This document shows positions 1 to 8,600 of a stretch of 64,000 bases of DNA, in pieces. The stretch comes from Pseudomonas pseudonitroreducens. Lineage in GTDB: Bacteria > Pseudomonadota > Gammaproteobacteria > Pseudomonadales > Pseudomonadaceae. Where the stretch lies: NCBI RefSeq assembly GCF_021603645.1, contig NZ_BQHJ01000009.1:1-64000 (forward strand). The letters run 5' to 3'. How positions within the stretch are numbered: the stretch's first letter is position 1; the number at the start of each line of letters is the position of its first letter. The notes under the pieces were generated by a model. That model worked only from the letters and a program-made list of their open reading frames with translations. It made no database searches and had not been told where the DNA came from. Made by a program: the position numbers and the translations under genes.

Positions 1-20
1 GAGAGGTGTACAAGAGACAG
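1..20. other. Probable Nextera/Tn5 mosaic-end adapter remnant at contig end
   Basis: The last 19 of these 20 bases match the 19-bp Tn5 mosaic end used in Nextera libraries at 17 positions, including the diagnostic AAGAGACAG 3' end. Genomic sequence, a REP-type inverted repeat, starts directly after it at base 21. The simplest reading is untrimmed adapter at the end of an assembled contig rather than biology. The mosaic-end sequence is recalled from general knowledge. Confidence 0.7.
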
Positions 21-104
21 AAGCCCAGCATCTGCGAGCAAGCTCGCTCCTGCATGAGGCACCTGGCACCTGTAGGAGCGAGCGTGCTCGCAAATGCTGG
101 GCTT
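21..104. repeat. REP-type inverted repeat (GAGCGAGC family)
   Basis: An 11-bp outer inverted repeat (AAGCCCAGCAT at 21-31 and its complement at 94-104) encloses two inverted half-elements of the TAGGAGCGAGC...GCTCGC family that recurs throughout this window. It overlaps the stop codon of the HlyD-like gene and could act as its transcription end or mRNA-protecting hairpin. Confidence 0.75.
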
Positions 105-1461
105 ACCGCTCCCGCAGTGCCTCCCACCGCGCCTTCAGCACCGGCTTCAGGATGTAATCCAGCACGCTCTTCTCGCCGGTGATGATGTCCACCGTCGCCA
201 CCATGCCGGGGATGATCAGCAGGGGCTTGGCGTCGGTGCCCAGGTGATTCTTGTCGGTGCGCACCTGGATCATGTAGAAGCTGTTGCCCTTGTCGTCGGT
301 GATGGTGTCGGCGCTGATCACTTCCAGCTTGGCCTTGAGCCCGCCGTAGATGGTGTAGTCATAGGCGGTGAACTTCACCGTGGCCGGCTGGCCGGGGTGG
401 AGGAAGGCGATATCCTGCGGGCGCACTCGCGCCTCCACCAGCAGGTTGTCCTCCAGCGGGACGATTTCCACCATGTCGTTGCCCGGCTGCACCACGCCGC
501 CGATGGTGTTGACCTTGAGCTGCTTGACGATGCCGCGCATGGGCGCGACCACCAGGGTGCGGTTGACCTTGTCGTCGATCGCGCGGCTGGTGGCGGTGAG
601 CTTGTTGAGGTCGGTGCGCACGTCGTTGAGTTCTTTCAGCGCGTCGCTGCGAAAGCCCAGCTTCGATTCCTCCACCTTGCGCTGGATCTCGTTCACCGCC
701 GCCTCGGCGCGGGGAATGGCCAGGTTGGTGGCGTTGAGGTCACCGCTGATCTCCACCGCGCTGCGGCGCAGGCGCAGCAATTCCACCGGGGACACCGCGC
801 CGGCCTTCACCAGCGGCTCGGACATGTTGATTTCCTGCTGCACCAGCCCGAGGCTCGAACGGTACTGCTGGGTCTTGGCGCGGAACTCCTGCAGTTCCTG
901 GGTCTTCTGCCGCAGTTGTTCCTGGAGAATGTTCAGCTCGCTGCTCTGCCGCTGCATGCGGGTCTGGTACAGCGCCATCTGGTCTTCCACTACCTGCGGT
1001 GCGGCTTTCTTCAGGTCGTCGGTGAAGTCCGGCGTGCGCCCGTCGGCTTCCGCTTTCAGGCGTTCCACGCGGGCTTCCAGGGAGTTGCGGTCGGCCTCGG
1101 TCTCGCCCTTGTTGGAGGAGAAACGCGTGTCGTCCAGGCGCAGCAGTGGCTGGCCCTTGTTCACCACCTGGCCCTCGCGGACGAAGATTTCCGAGACGAT
1201 GCCACCCTCCAGGTTCTGGATGGTCTGCACCTTGGAGGAGGGGATGGCCTTGCCTTCGCCCTTGGTCACTTCCTCGATGTCGGCGAAGTAGGCCCAGGTG
1301 ATGGCCGCCACCAGCAACCCGAGCGCGGCCCAGAGGGTGATGCGCGTGGCATTGGGCGAGTCTTCCAGCAGGGTGCCCTGGACCTCGGGCATGAATTCGG
1401 TGTCGCGGGCGCCGTTGCCGCCCAGGTAGCCGCGGATCGATTGCGAAAAGTGCATGGCCAT
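103..1461 (-). CDS. HlyD/LapC-family type I secretion membrane fusion protein
   Basis: This 452-residue periplasmic adaptor should link the inner-membrane ABC exporter to the TolC-like outer-membrane channel for export of the giant adhesin encoded at 5643. It has a short cytoplasmic N-terminus and one membrane segment at about residues 40-60 (LWAALGLLVAAITWAYF). A biotinyl/lipoyl-like half follows at about 75-115, then long coiled-coil helices to about 290 and a beta-barrel C-terminal half. Its ATG shares the A of the preceding gene's stop (TAATG), so translation is coupled. Order and type match LapC of P. fluorescens or BapD of P. aeruginosa. Family confidence is high; assignment to the lap or bap lineage is inference. 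Confidence 0.93.
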   Translation of the reverse strand: MAMHFSQSIRGYLGGNGARDTEFMPEVQGTLLEDSPNATRITLWAALGLLVAAITWAYFADIEEVTKGEGKAIPSSKVQTIQNLEGGIVSEIFVREGQVVNKGQPLLRLDDTRFSSNKGETEADRNSLEARVERLKAEADGRTPDFTDDLKKAAPQVVEDQMALYQTRMQRQSSELNILQEQLRQKTQELQEFRAKTQQYRSSLGLVQQEINMSEPLVKAGAVSPVELLRLRRSAVEISGDLNATNLAIPRAEAAVNEIQRKVEESKLGFRSDALKELNDVRTDLNKLTATSRAIDDKVNRTLVVAPMRGIVKQLKVNTIGGVVQPGNDMVEIVPLEDNLLVEARVRPQDIAFLHPGQPATVKFTAYDYTIYGGLKAKLEVISADTITDDKGNSFYMIQVRTDKNHLGTDAKPLLIIPGMVATVDIITGEKSVLDYILKPVLKARWEALRER

Positions 1462-3629
1462 TACCCCGCTGCCGGGCCGACGTGGCCCTTGCGCAATGCT
1501 TCGATGACCGCGTCTTTCGGGCCGTCGGCGACGATCCGGCCGCTGTCGAGCACCAGCAGGCGGTCGACCAGGCTGAGCATCGAGGTACGGTGGGTGACCA
1601 GCAGCAGGGTCTTGTCGCGGCAGGCTTCGTGCAGGCGCTTGCGGAGGATTTCCTCGCTGCTGTTGTCCATGGCGCTGGTGGGTTCGTCGAGCAGCAGGAT
1701 CGGTGGGTCGAGCAGCAGCGCGCGGGCCATCAGCACCGCTTGGCGCTGGCCGCCGGAGAGCAACTGGCCGCGCTCGCCCACCGGGCGGTCGAAGCCGGCC
1801 GGGTGTTGCCGGGCCAGTTCGCTGACGCCGGTCAGCTCGGCCACTTCGAGCATCCGCGCATCGCTGACGTAGCGTGCGCCGAGGGTCAGGTTGTCGCGCA
1901 GGCTGCCGGCCAGCAGCGGCAGGTCATGGGCCACGTAGCCGATCTGCTGGCGCAGGTCGGAGACGTCGAGTTGGCGCAGGTCCAGGCCGTCGAGGAGGAT
2001 CTGCCCTTCGTCCGGGTGATAGAAGCCCATCAGCAGCCGGCCGAAGGTGCTCTTGCCCGAGCCGCTCTTGCCGATGATGCCGATTTTCTCGCCGGGGGCC
2101 AGGCGCAGGCTGACGTGGTTCAGCGCCGGAATGGTCTGCTCCGGGTAGCTGAAGCTCAGTTGGCGGACCTCCAGCGCACCGTGCAGCTGGGTGCGCTCCA
2201 GCGGGCGCTGGCGGGCCTGGCGCTCCTGCGGCAGCTCCATCAGCGCATCGGTGCTCTTCATGGTCAGGCGCGCCTGCTGGTAGCGGGTGATCAGCCCGGC
2301 GATCTGCCCCAGCGGCGCGAGCACGCGGCTGTTGAGCATGTAGCTGGCGACCAGCGCGCCGACACTGAGGTTGCCGTCGAGGATGCTGTAGACCCCGGCA
2401 CAGATCATCGCCAGGCCGGCGAACTGCTGCAGGAACAGGGTGCCGTTGGTGGCCAGCGCGGAGAGGAAGCGCGCGTGGTTGTCCAACCGCGCCAGGGCGC
2501 CGTGGGTGGCTTCCCAGCGGTACTGGCGCTCGCTCTCGGCGCCGCAGGCCTTGAGGGTTTCCAGGCCGCCGAGGGTCTCGATCAGCAGGGCCTGGCGTTC
2601 GGCGCCCAGGGTCAGGCTCTTCTGTACGGTGTCGCGCAGGCGGCTCTGGATGATCAGGGCGAACACGATGGTGATGGGGAAGGCCAGCAGCGGCACGGCC
2701 ACCAGCCAGCCGCCGAGCAGGCCGATGACCAGGATCATCAGCAGCGAGAAAGGCAGGTCGATCAGGCTGGTCAGGGTCAGCGCAGTGAGGAATTCGCGCA
2801 GGCCCTGGAAGTCATGGATGCTCTGGGCGAAGCCGCCGACGGTCTCGGGCTTGGCCTTCAGCGACATGCCGGTGATGCGTTCGAACAGGGTGGCGGAAAG
2901 GACCACGTCGGTCTTCTTGCCGGCCATGTCCAGCAGGTTGGAGCGCAGCACGCGCAGCAGCAGCTCGAACATGGTGCCGATCAGCAGGCCGGCCGCGAGC
3001 ACCCAGAGGGTCGACAGCGCCTGGTTGGGCACTACGCGGTCGTAGGTCTGCATGACGAACAGCGGCACCAGCATGCCCAGCAGGTTGATCAGCAGGCTGG
3101 CAACCAGGGCATCGGTGTAGAGCCAGCGCGACAGCCGCAGGGTGTCGCGGAACCAGGCCTCGACGCGCGGCACCAGCGGCTTGCGCGCCGCTTCCAGTTC
3201 GTGGCGCGGGCGAGCGAAGAGTGCCTGGCCGCTGTACTGCGCAGCCAGTTCGTCGGCGCTGACGGCCTGTTCGCCGCCTTCGGTTTCACAGGGCAGGATC
3301 AGCGCCTGGCCGTCGTCGCGCCATTGGCGCAGCACGGCGCTGCGGCCGTCGTTGAGCAGCAGCAGGACCGGCAGGTTCAGGTTGGAGATGCTCTTCAGCT
3401 CGCGGCGCAGCAGTCGCCCCTGCAGCCCGGCACGTGCGGCGGCGCGTGGCAGCAGGTTGGCGGAGAGGCGCTGGTTGGGCAGCGGCAAGCCGGCGGCCAG
3501 GCTGTTGCGACTCACCGCGCAGCCATGCAGCCGGCAGAGGATCAGCAGTCCGTCGAGCAGGGGGTCGTCATGGCTCAGGCGCGGATCGCCCGGCGCGGGT
3601 GTGCCGCGCTCCTGGATGATCATGGTCAC
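1461..3629 (-). CDS. LapB-type type I secretion permease/ATPase with C39-like domain
   Basis: This 722-residue exporter half-transporter would energise adhesin secretion. The N-terminal ~150 residues look like a C39-peptidase-like domain without a convincing catalytic Cys/His set, as in RTX-adhesin exporters that do not cleave their cargo. The transmembrane region spans about 165-460. The nucleotide-binding domain has Walker A GKSGSGKST, signature LLSGGQRQ and Walker B ILLLDEPTSAMD. I chose the GTG at 3629 because a GGAGGAAG ribosome-binding site lies 5-7 nt upstream. An ATG two codons later (3623) is possible. It overlaps the HlyD-like gene by one base and lies 172 bp after the TolC-like gene. 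Confidence 0.93.
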   Translation of the reverse strand: MTMIIQERGTPAPGDPRLSHDDPLLDGLLILCRLHGCAVSRNSLAAGLPLPNQRLSANLLPRAAARAGLQGRLLRRELKSISNLNLPVLLLLNDGRSAVLRQWRDDGQALILPCETEGGEQAVSADELAAQYSGQALFARPRHELEAARKPLVPRVEAWFRDTLRLSRWLYTDALVASLLINLLGMLVPLFVMQTYDRVVPNQALSTLWVLAAGLLIGTMFELLLRVLRSNLLDMAGKKTDVVLSATLFERITGMSLKAKPETVGGFAQSIHDFQGLREFLTALTLTSLIDLPFSLLMILVIGLLGGWLVAVPLLAFPITIVFALIIQSRLRDTVQKSLTLGAERQALLIETLGGLETLKACGAESERQYRWEATHGALARLDNHARFLSALATNGTLFLQQFAGLAMICAGVYSILDGNLSVGALVASYMLNSRVLAPLGQIAGLITRYQQARLTMKSTDALMELPQERQARQRPLERTQLHGALEVRQLSFSYPEQTIPALNHVSLRLAPGEKIGIIGKSGSGKSTFGRLLMGFYHPDEGQILLDGLDLRQLDVSDLRQQIGYVAHDLPLLAGSLRDNLTLGARYVSDARMLEVAELTGVSELARQHPAGFDRPVGERGQLLSGGQRQAVLMARALLLDPPILLLDEPTSAMDNSSEEILRKRLHEACRDKTLLLVTHRTSMLSLVDRLLVLDSGRIVADGPKDAVIEALRKGHVGPAAG

Positions 3630-3668
3630 GCTACTTCCTCCCGGGCCGGGCCCACCCGCGTCAACCGT

Positions 3669-3700
3669 GCCGGGCGAACACTTGCAGGTGTTCGCCCGGC
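3669..3700. repeat. Perfect 13-bp hairpin between TolC-like and ABC exporter genes
   Basis: A perfect 13-bp inverted repeat with a 6-nt loop lies in the 172-bp gap of the secretion operon. No T-run follows on either strand, so it is not a standard intrinsic terminator. It could be an RNA-processing or stability element that sets the ratio of outer-membrane to inner-membrane component. The role is inference. Confidence 0.6.
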
Positions 3701-3801
3701 CACTCCGGTCGTCGGGTTATCCATGCCCCGTCGTATCGCTTCACGGTCGTCAGCCCGGCGCCGGGCGGCGCAGGGCACAGGGACGGACGCGAGCGACTTT
3801 C

Positions 3802-5160
3802 TTATTTCAGGTCAGGCAGGCGTGCCTCGTTTTTCACATCCGACAGCGCTACGGCTTCGTGCGGCGCCACCACGTGCTGGGACTTCAGCAGCGCGCCCAT
3901 GCTGCCGAGCACGCGGTACATCGAGTACTCCTCGGTGTAGCGCACTTCGGTGTAGCGACGGTTGGCGGTGAACAGTTCGTTCTCGCTGTCCAGCAGGTCG
4001 AGCAGGGTGCGCTGGCCGAGGGTGAACTGTTGCTGGTACGCCTCGCGCACCTTGCGGGTGTAGTCGGCGTATTCACGTGCCGGCTGGGTCTGTTTCTTGG
4101 AGTTTTCCATCGCGTCCCAGGCCAGCGAGAGGTTCTCGTTGAGCAGCCGCAGCGCGTTGTTGCGGACGTCCTGAGCCTCATTGATCTGGTGCGAGGTGGC
4201 GTTCAGGTGGGCCTTGTCGCGCATCCCGTTGAACAGGTTGTAGCGCATCACCACCTGGGCTTCCCAGCTGTTGTAGTGGCCTTCGTCGCCATCGACGTTG
4301 TTGTTGGCCGCCTTGGCCAGCTCAGCGTCGAAACGCGGGTAGAAGGGCGCCTTGGCGGCCTCGTACTGGGCTTCGGCGGCGTTGACATCGGCTTGTGCCG
4401 ATTTCAGCAGCGGGTTGTCGCTGAGCATGTTCTGCCGGGCTACCAGCAGGTCCGGCGGAACTTCCGCCTTGACCGTGGAGGGCGCTTCCAGCTGGTCGGG
4501 CATGCGTCCGGTGGCGCTGTAGAAATTCGCCTCGGCGTCGGCCAGGTTCACTTCCTCGGTGTAGAGGTTGTTCTGCGCCAGGGCCAGACGGGCGATGGCC
4601 TGGTCGTTGTCGGCGGTACTGCCGACGCCGCGCTCGCTGCGCAGACGGATCTGGTCGCCAATGCGTTCGTGGGCCTGCAGGTTGTTCTTCGCCAGGGCCA
4701 CCATCTCGCGGCGCTTGAGCACTTCGAGGTAGACCTCGACGGTGCGCAGGGCCGCGGTTTCCGAGGTGCCGAGGATTCGGAAGGCCTTGGAATTGACGTT
4801 GGACTCGTTGCGCTTGACCTCGTTGGGCGTGCCGAAGCCGTCGAACAGCATCTGCCGCAGACGAATCTCGGCATCACCCCGGGTCAGGGTTTCATCGTTG
4901 TGGTTGCCCGCTGCGCGGGTGGTGGGGCTGTCGGTGTTCTCGCGGCCGTAGCCCGCGACAAGATCGACGGTCGGCAGGTAGCCGCCCCTGGCGAATTTCA
5001 GTTCTTCATCCGCGGTGAGGCGGCTGTTTACGCTCTGGCTGATTTCCGGGTGGTATTGCAGCGTGCTTTGTATAGCTTCGGTCAGCGTCATGGCTTGCCC
5101 ATGAGTCCCCGACACCGCCAAAAATACACCGCTCCATAGTGCCGCGTTACGACTGCGCAT
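3802..5160 (-). CDS. TolC-family outer membrane efflux protein (LapE/BapB type)
   Basis: This 452-residue outer-membrane channel has a signal peptide (about residues 1-23, ending THGQA) and two TolC/OEP repeats rich in coiled-coil residues, ending in a GQRTLLDLLDSENEL-type repeat near residue 375. It would be the exit duct for the adhesin. It is the first gene of the three-gene leftward exporter operon and diverges from the adhesin gene across a 482-bp region. The outer-membrane component adjacent to the ABC and HlyD genes is typical of a dedicated adhesin exporter. Confidence 0.93.
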   Translation of the reverse strand: MRSRNAALWSGVFLAVSGTHGQAMTLTEAIQSTLQYHPEISQSVNSRLTADEELKFARGGYLPTVDLVAGYGRENTDSPTTRAAGNHNDETLTRGDAEIRLRQMLFDGFGTPNEVKRNESNVNSKAFRILGTSETAALRTVEVYLEVLKRREMVALAKNNLQAHERIGDQIRLRSERGVGSTADNDQAIARLALAQNNLYTEEVNLADAEANFYSATGRMPDQLEAPSTVKAEVPPDLLVARQNMLSDNPLLKSAQADVNAAEAQYEAAKAPFYPRFDAELAKAANNNVDGDEGHYNSWEAQVVMRYNLFNGMRDKAHLNATSHQINEAQDVRNNALRLLNENLSLAWDAMENSKKQTQPAREYADYTRKVREAYQQQFTLGQRTLLDLLDSENELFTANRRYTEVRYTEEYSMYRVLGSMGALLKSQHVVAPHEAVALSDVKNEARLPDLK

Positions 5161-5642
5161 GGCTTTGCTCCTGGTGTTCTTGTACTTCGATGCTCTTGGA
5201 TCGCCAATTTATTGGCTTTTTTCTCTTATCAAGCGTTTCACGCCTGTAACATCAGAGCTAAGAACAACTTTTCGAAAACCTCAGAAGAATTTTTCACAAG
5301 GGTTATTCGGAAAAAATCTTATGAGCCCTGTGAAAAGCAGCACATTGTTTGAACGTGCAAGCCCTCGTGTTTCCTGGGTATGGGCCGGATAAGGCGCTTG
5401 CAGAAGAAGCCAGGTACGGTTTGTAGCAGTTAGGGCGGGGACCACCGCAGAAGGACAAGAAAACGCGTGGCCAGCATGACAAAAAATTGTCGCTGGCTTT
5501 TTGATGCAAAAACGCTAGCAGTCCTTTTTGCCCTCTTCGCAACTTTCTTCGCAGCATCCCGATACAAGCGGTGCCATGGCCTGTTTCGGTCAATCGCGCG
5601 TCGGTGGAACCGACCGCGGGATGTGCAGCGGAGGAAGGACTC
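5161..5642. promoter_or_regulatory. 482-bp divergent control region between exporter operon and adhesin
   Basis: This gene-free stretch is AT-rich from about 5200 to 5340 compared with its surroundings and must hold the divergent promoters. I cannot place exact -35/-10 boxes with confidence. It contains one clear terminator-like hairpin (5470-5502) in the adhesin leader. Short open frames across it, including an upstream extension of the adhesin frame from 5571, lack good ribosome-binding sites. Confidence 0.5.
5470..5502 (+). terminator. Terminator-like hairpin in the adhesin 5' leader
   Basis: GCCAGC-at-GACAA pairs with TTGTC-GCTGGC around an AAAA loop, giving 11 paired bases with a 2-nt bulge. 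Five Ts follow immediately. It points toward the adhesin gene and ends about 140 nt before its ATG. It could therefore be an attenuator in the leader, or the end of an unrecognised short transcript. Structure is seen; regulatory role is inferred. Confidence 0.55.
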
Positions 5643-8600
5643 ATGGCTACTTTGATGGGTGTCGTCAGCAAGGTAATCGGCGAAGTGTTTGCGGTAGCCG
5701 CCGATGGATCGCGTCGTCCTTTGGAACAGGGAGACAAGGTTTTTGTCGGTGAGCAGCTGGTCACCGGCGCCAATGGCGCAGTCGCGCTGAAGGTCGCAGG
5801 AGGCGGCGAGATCACGCTGGGGCGTGACAGCTCGCTGCCGCTGACCTCGCAGATGCTTTCCGCCGCGCACCAGGCGGAGCAGGGCGACCAGGCGGTTGCC
5901 CAGCAACAGCCGGCGACGCCGACCAAGCAGGACGTCACCGACGTCAAGGCGCTGCAGGCGGCCATCGCCGCGGGCGCCGACCCGACCCAGCAAGCCGAAG
6001 CCACTGCCGCAGGGCCCAGTGCCGCAGGCGCGGCCAACAACAAGCCAGGCGGCGGGCACTCCTTCGTGCTGCTGACCGAGGTGGGCGGGCACATTGACCC
6101 GAATATCGGCTTCCCCACCGGCCCGATCGGCTCGGGCCCGTTGCCCCTGCGTGAGTTCGACGGTGTCCCGCAGCCTCGCGCCGAGGCCGTTACGCCGCCG
6201 GAGGTGGTGCCGCCGGATGGCCAGCCGAGCGCCGGCCCCAGCGGCCCTGGCGGTGCCAGCGTATTCGAGGCCGGCTTGCCCGGCGGGATTCCCGATGGTG
6301 CCGGTGAGGGCGCGAGCTACTCCGGCAGCCTGGGCTACAACTTCGGAAGCGATGGTGTCGGCAGCTTCGCCTGGGGCACTGCGGGGCTACCCAGCCTGAC
6401 CTCGGGTGGTGTCGCCATCACCTACAGCGTCAGCCCTGACGGCCATGTGCTCACCGGCAGCGCCAATGGCACGCCGGTATTCACCATCACCCTCACCAAT
6501 ATCAACACCGGCGCCTTCGAGGTCACCCTGCTGCAGCCGGTGGATCACCCGGTGAAGGGTTCCGAGGACACGCTGACTTTCGATGTTCCCTACACCATCA
6601 CCGATGGCAACGGCACCTCGGCCAACGGTACCCTGACCGTGGGTATCGTCGACGACGCGCCGCAGGCCAGCCTGTCCGCCGACAATGGCGTGGACGTGCT
6701 GCTGCAGACCCATGACGCCAACACCATCGGGGCGGCGTTCGACACCTCCAGCGCCGACTACAGCGCGGCGTTCAAGGTGACCGCCAACTATGGCGGTGAC
6801 GGCGCCGGCACTACCGAGATGAGCTACAGCCTGAACCTGGTCGGCGGTAACGGCGCCAACTCGGGCCTGACCAGCGGCGGCGCGACTATTTACCTGTACA
6901 GCGTGGGCGGCGCCATCGTCGCCTCCACCTCGGCCAGCGCCGCCGGCATCAGCGGCGAGAACACCATCTTCAGCCTGTCGGTGAACGGCAGCACCGGTGT
7001 GGTCACCCTGACCCAGTACAGCGCCATCGATCATGCCCTGCCGGGCAGTGAAAGCGGCTATGCCAGCCAGACCGCAGTGCTCGATTCCGGCCTGGTGCAA
7101 CTGCAGGGCAACCTGACGGTCACCGACCGCGACGGCGACAGCGTTTCCTCCAGCAGCTCCATCGACCTCGGCGGCCGCGTGAGCTTTACCGACGATGGCC
7201 CGAGCATTGCGGTGGGCAACACCGAGGGCCTGCACCTGACGGTGGACGAAACCAGCCTCGGCCAGGCGGCCACCAGCAGCGTCGCCGCGGGCGACCTGTT
7301 CAATGCGCAGTTCGGCGCAGACGGTGCCGGCTCGATTACCTACAAGGTCAGTGCCACTGACAACACCGACAGCGGCGTGAAGGACAGCGCCACTGGCGAC
7401 AAGATCTTCCTGTTCAACACCGCCAATGGTGTCGAAGGCCGGGTGGGCGGTGCCGACGGCGCAGTCGCCTTCCGCGTGACCCTGGGTGCCGATGGCAAGA
7501 TCACCCTCGACCAGGTGCGCGCCCTGGTGCACCCGGACGCCACCGACTCGAACGATCCGCTGAGTCTGGGCGAGGGCAAGATCAGCCTGACCGCCACCGT
7601 GACCGACGCCGACGGCGATCACCAGAGCGCCAGCCTTGACCTGGGCAGCAGGCTCACCTTCCTCGATGATGGCCCGAGCATTTCCGTGGGCAACACCGAG
7701 GGCCTGCACCTGACGGTGGACGAGACCAACCTCGGCCAGGCTGCCACCAGCACGGTCGGCGCAGGCGATCTGTTCAACGTCCAGTTTGGCGCTGACGGTG
7801 CCGGCTCGGTCACCTACAAGGTGTCCGCGACCGACAACACCGACAGCGGGGTGAAGGACACCGCTACCGGCGACAAGATCTTCCTGTTCAACACCGCCAA
7901 TGGTGTCGAAGGCCGGGTGGGCGGCGCCGACGGTGCAGTCGCCTTCCGCGTGACCCTGGGCACCGACGGCAAGATCACCCTCGATCAACTGCGCGCGCTG
8001 GTCCATCCGGACGCCACCGACTCGAACGATCCGCTGAGCCTGGGTACCGGCAAGATCAGCCTGACCGCCACCGTGACCGACGCCGATGGCGACCACCAGA
8101 GCAGCAGCCTCGACCTGGGCAGCAGGCTCACCTTCCTCGATGACGGTCCGAGCATTTCCGTGGGCAACACCGAGGGCCTGCACCTGACGGTGGACGAAAC
8201 CCACCTGGGCGTCACCGACACCAGCAGCACCAGCGTGGCCGACCTGTTCACCACGCACTTCGGCGCTGACGGCGCGGGCTCCATCACCTACAAGGTGGGC
8301 ACCACCGATGGCACCGACAGCGGCCTGACGGACACCGCCACCGGCGCGAAGATCTTCCTCTTCAACACCATCAATGGCGTGGAAGGGCGAGTCGGCACCA
8401 GCGCCGATGTGGCCTTCCGGGTCACCCTCGATCCGGACGGCAAGGTCACCCTCGACCAGCTGCGCGCGGTGGTTCACCCGAACCCCAGTGACGCCAATGA
8501 CGGGGTCAGCCTCGACCCGAATGCGCTCACCCTGACCGCCACCATCACCGACAAGGATGGCGACAGCTCCTCGGCGCACATCGACCTGGGCAGCAAGCTG

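Noticed and set aside
1-20. A genuine Tn5-type transposon end
   Set aside because: It sits at the contig edge with no 9-bp duplication or transposase. A library adapter remnant is simpler.
5571-5642. Upstream extension of the adhesin start to 5571
   Set aside because: The added 24 residues lack a good ribosome-binding site and precede the conserved retention-module start. The ATG at 5643 has a strong GGAGGAAGG.
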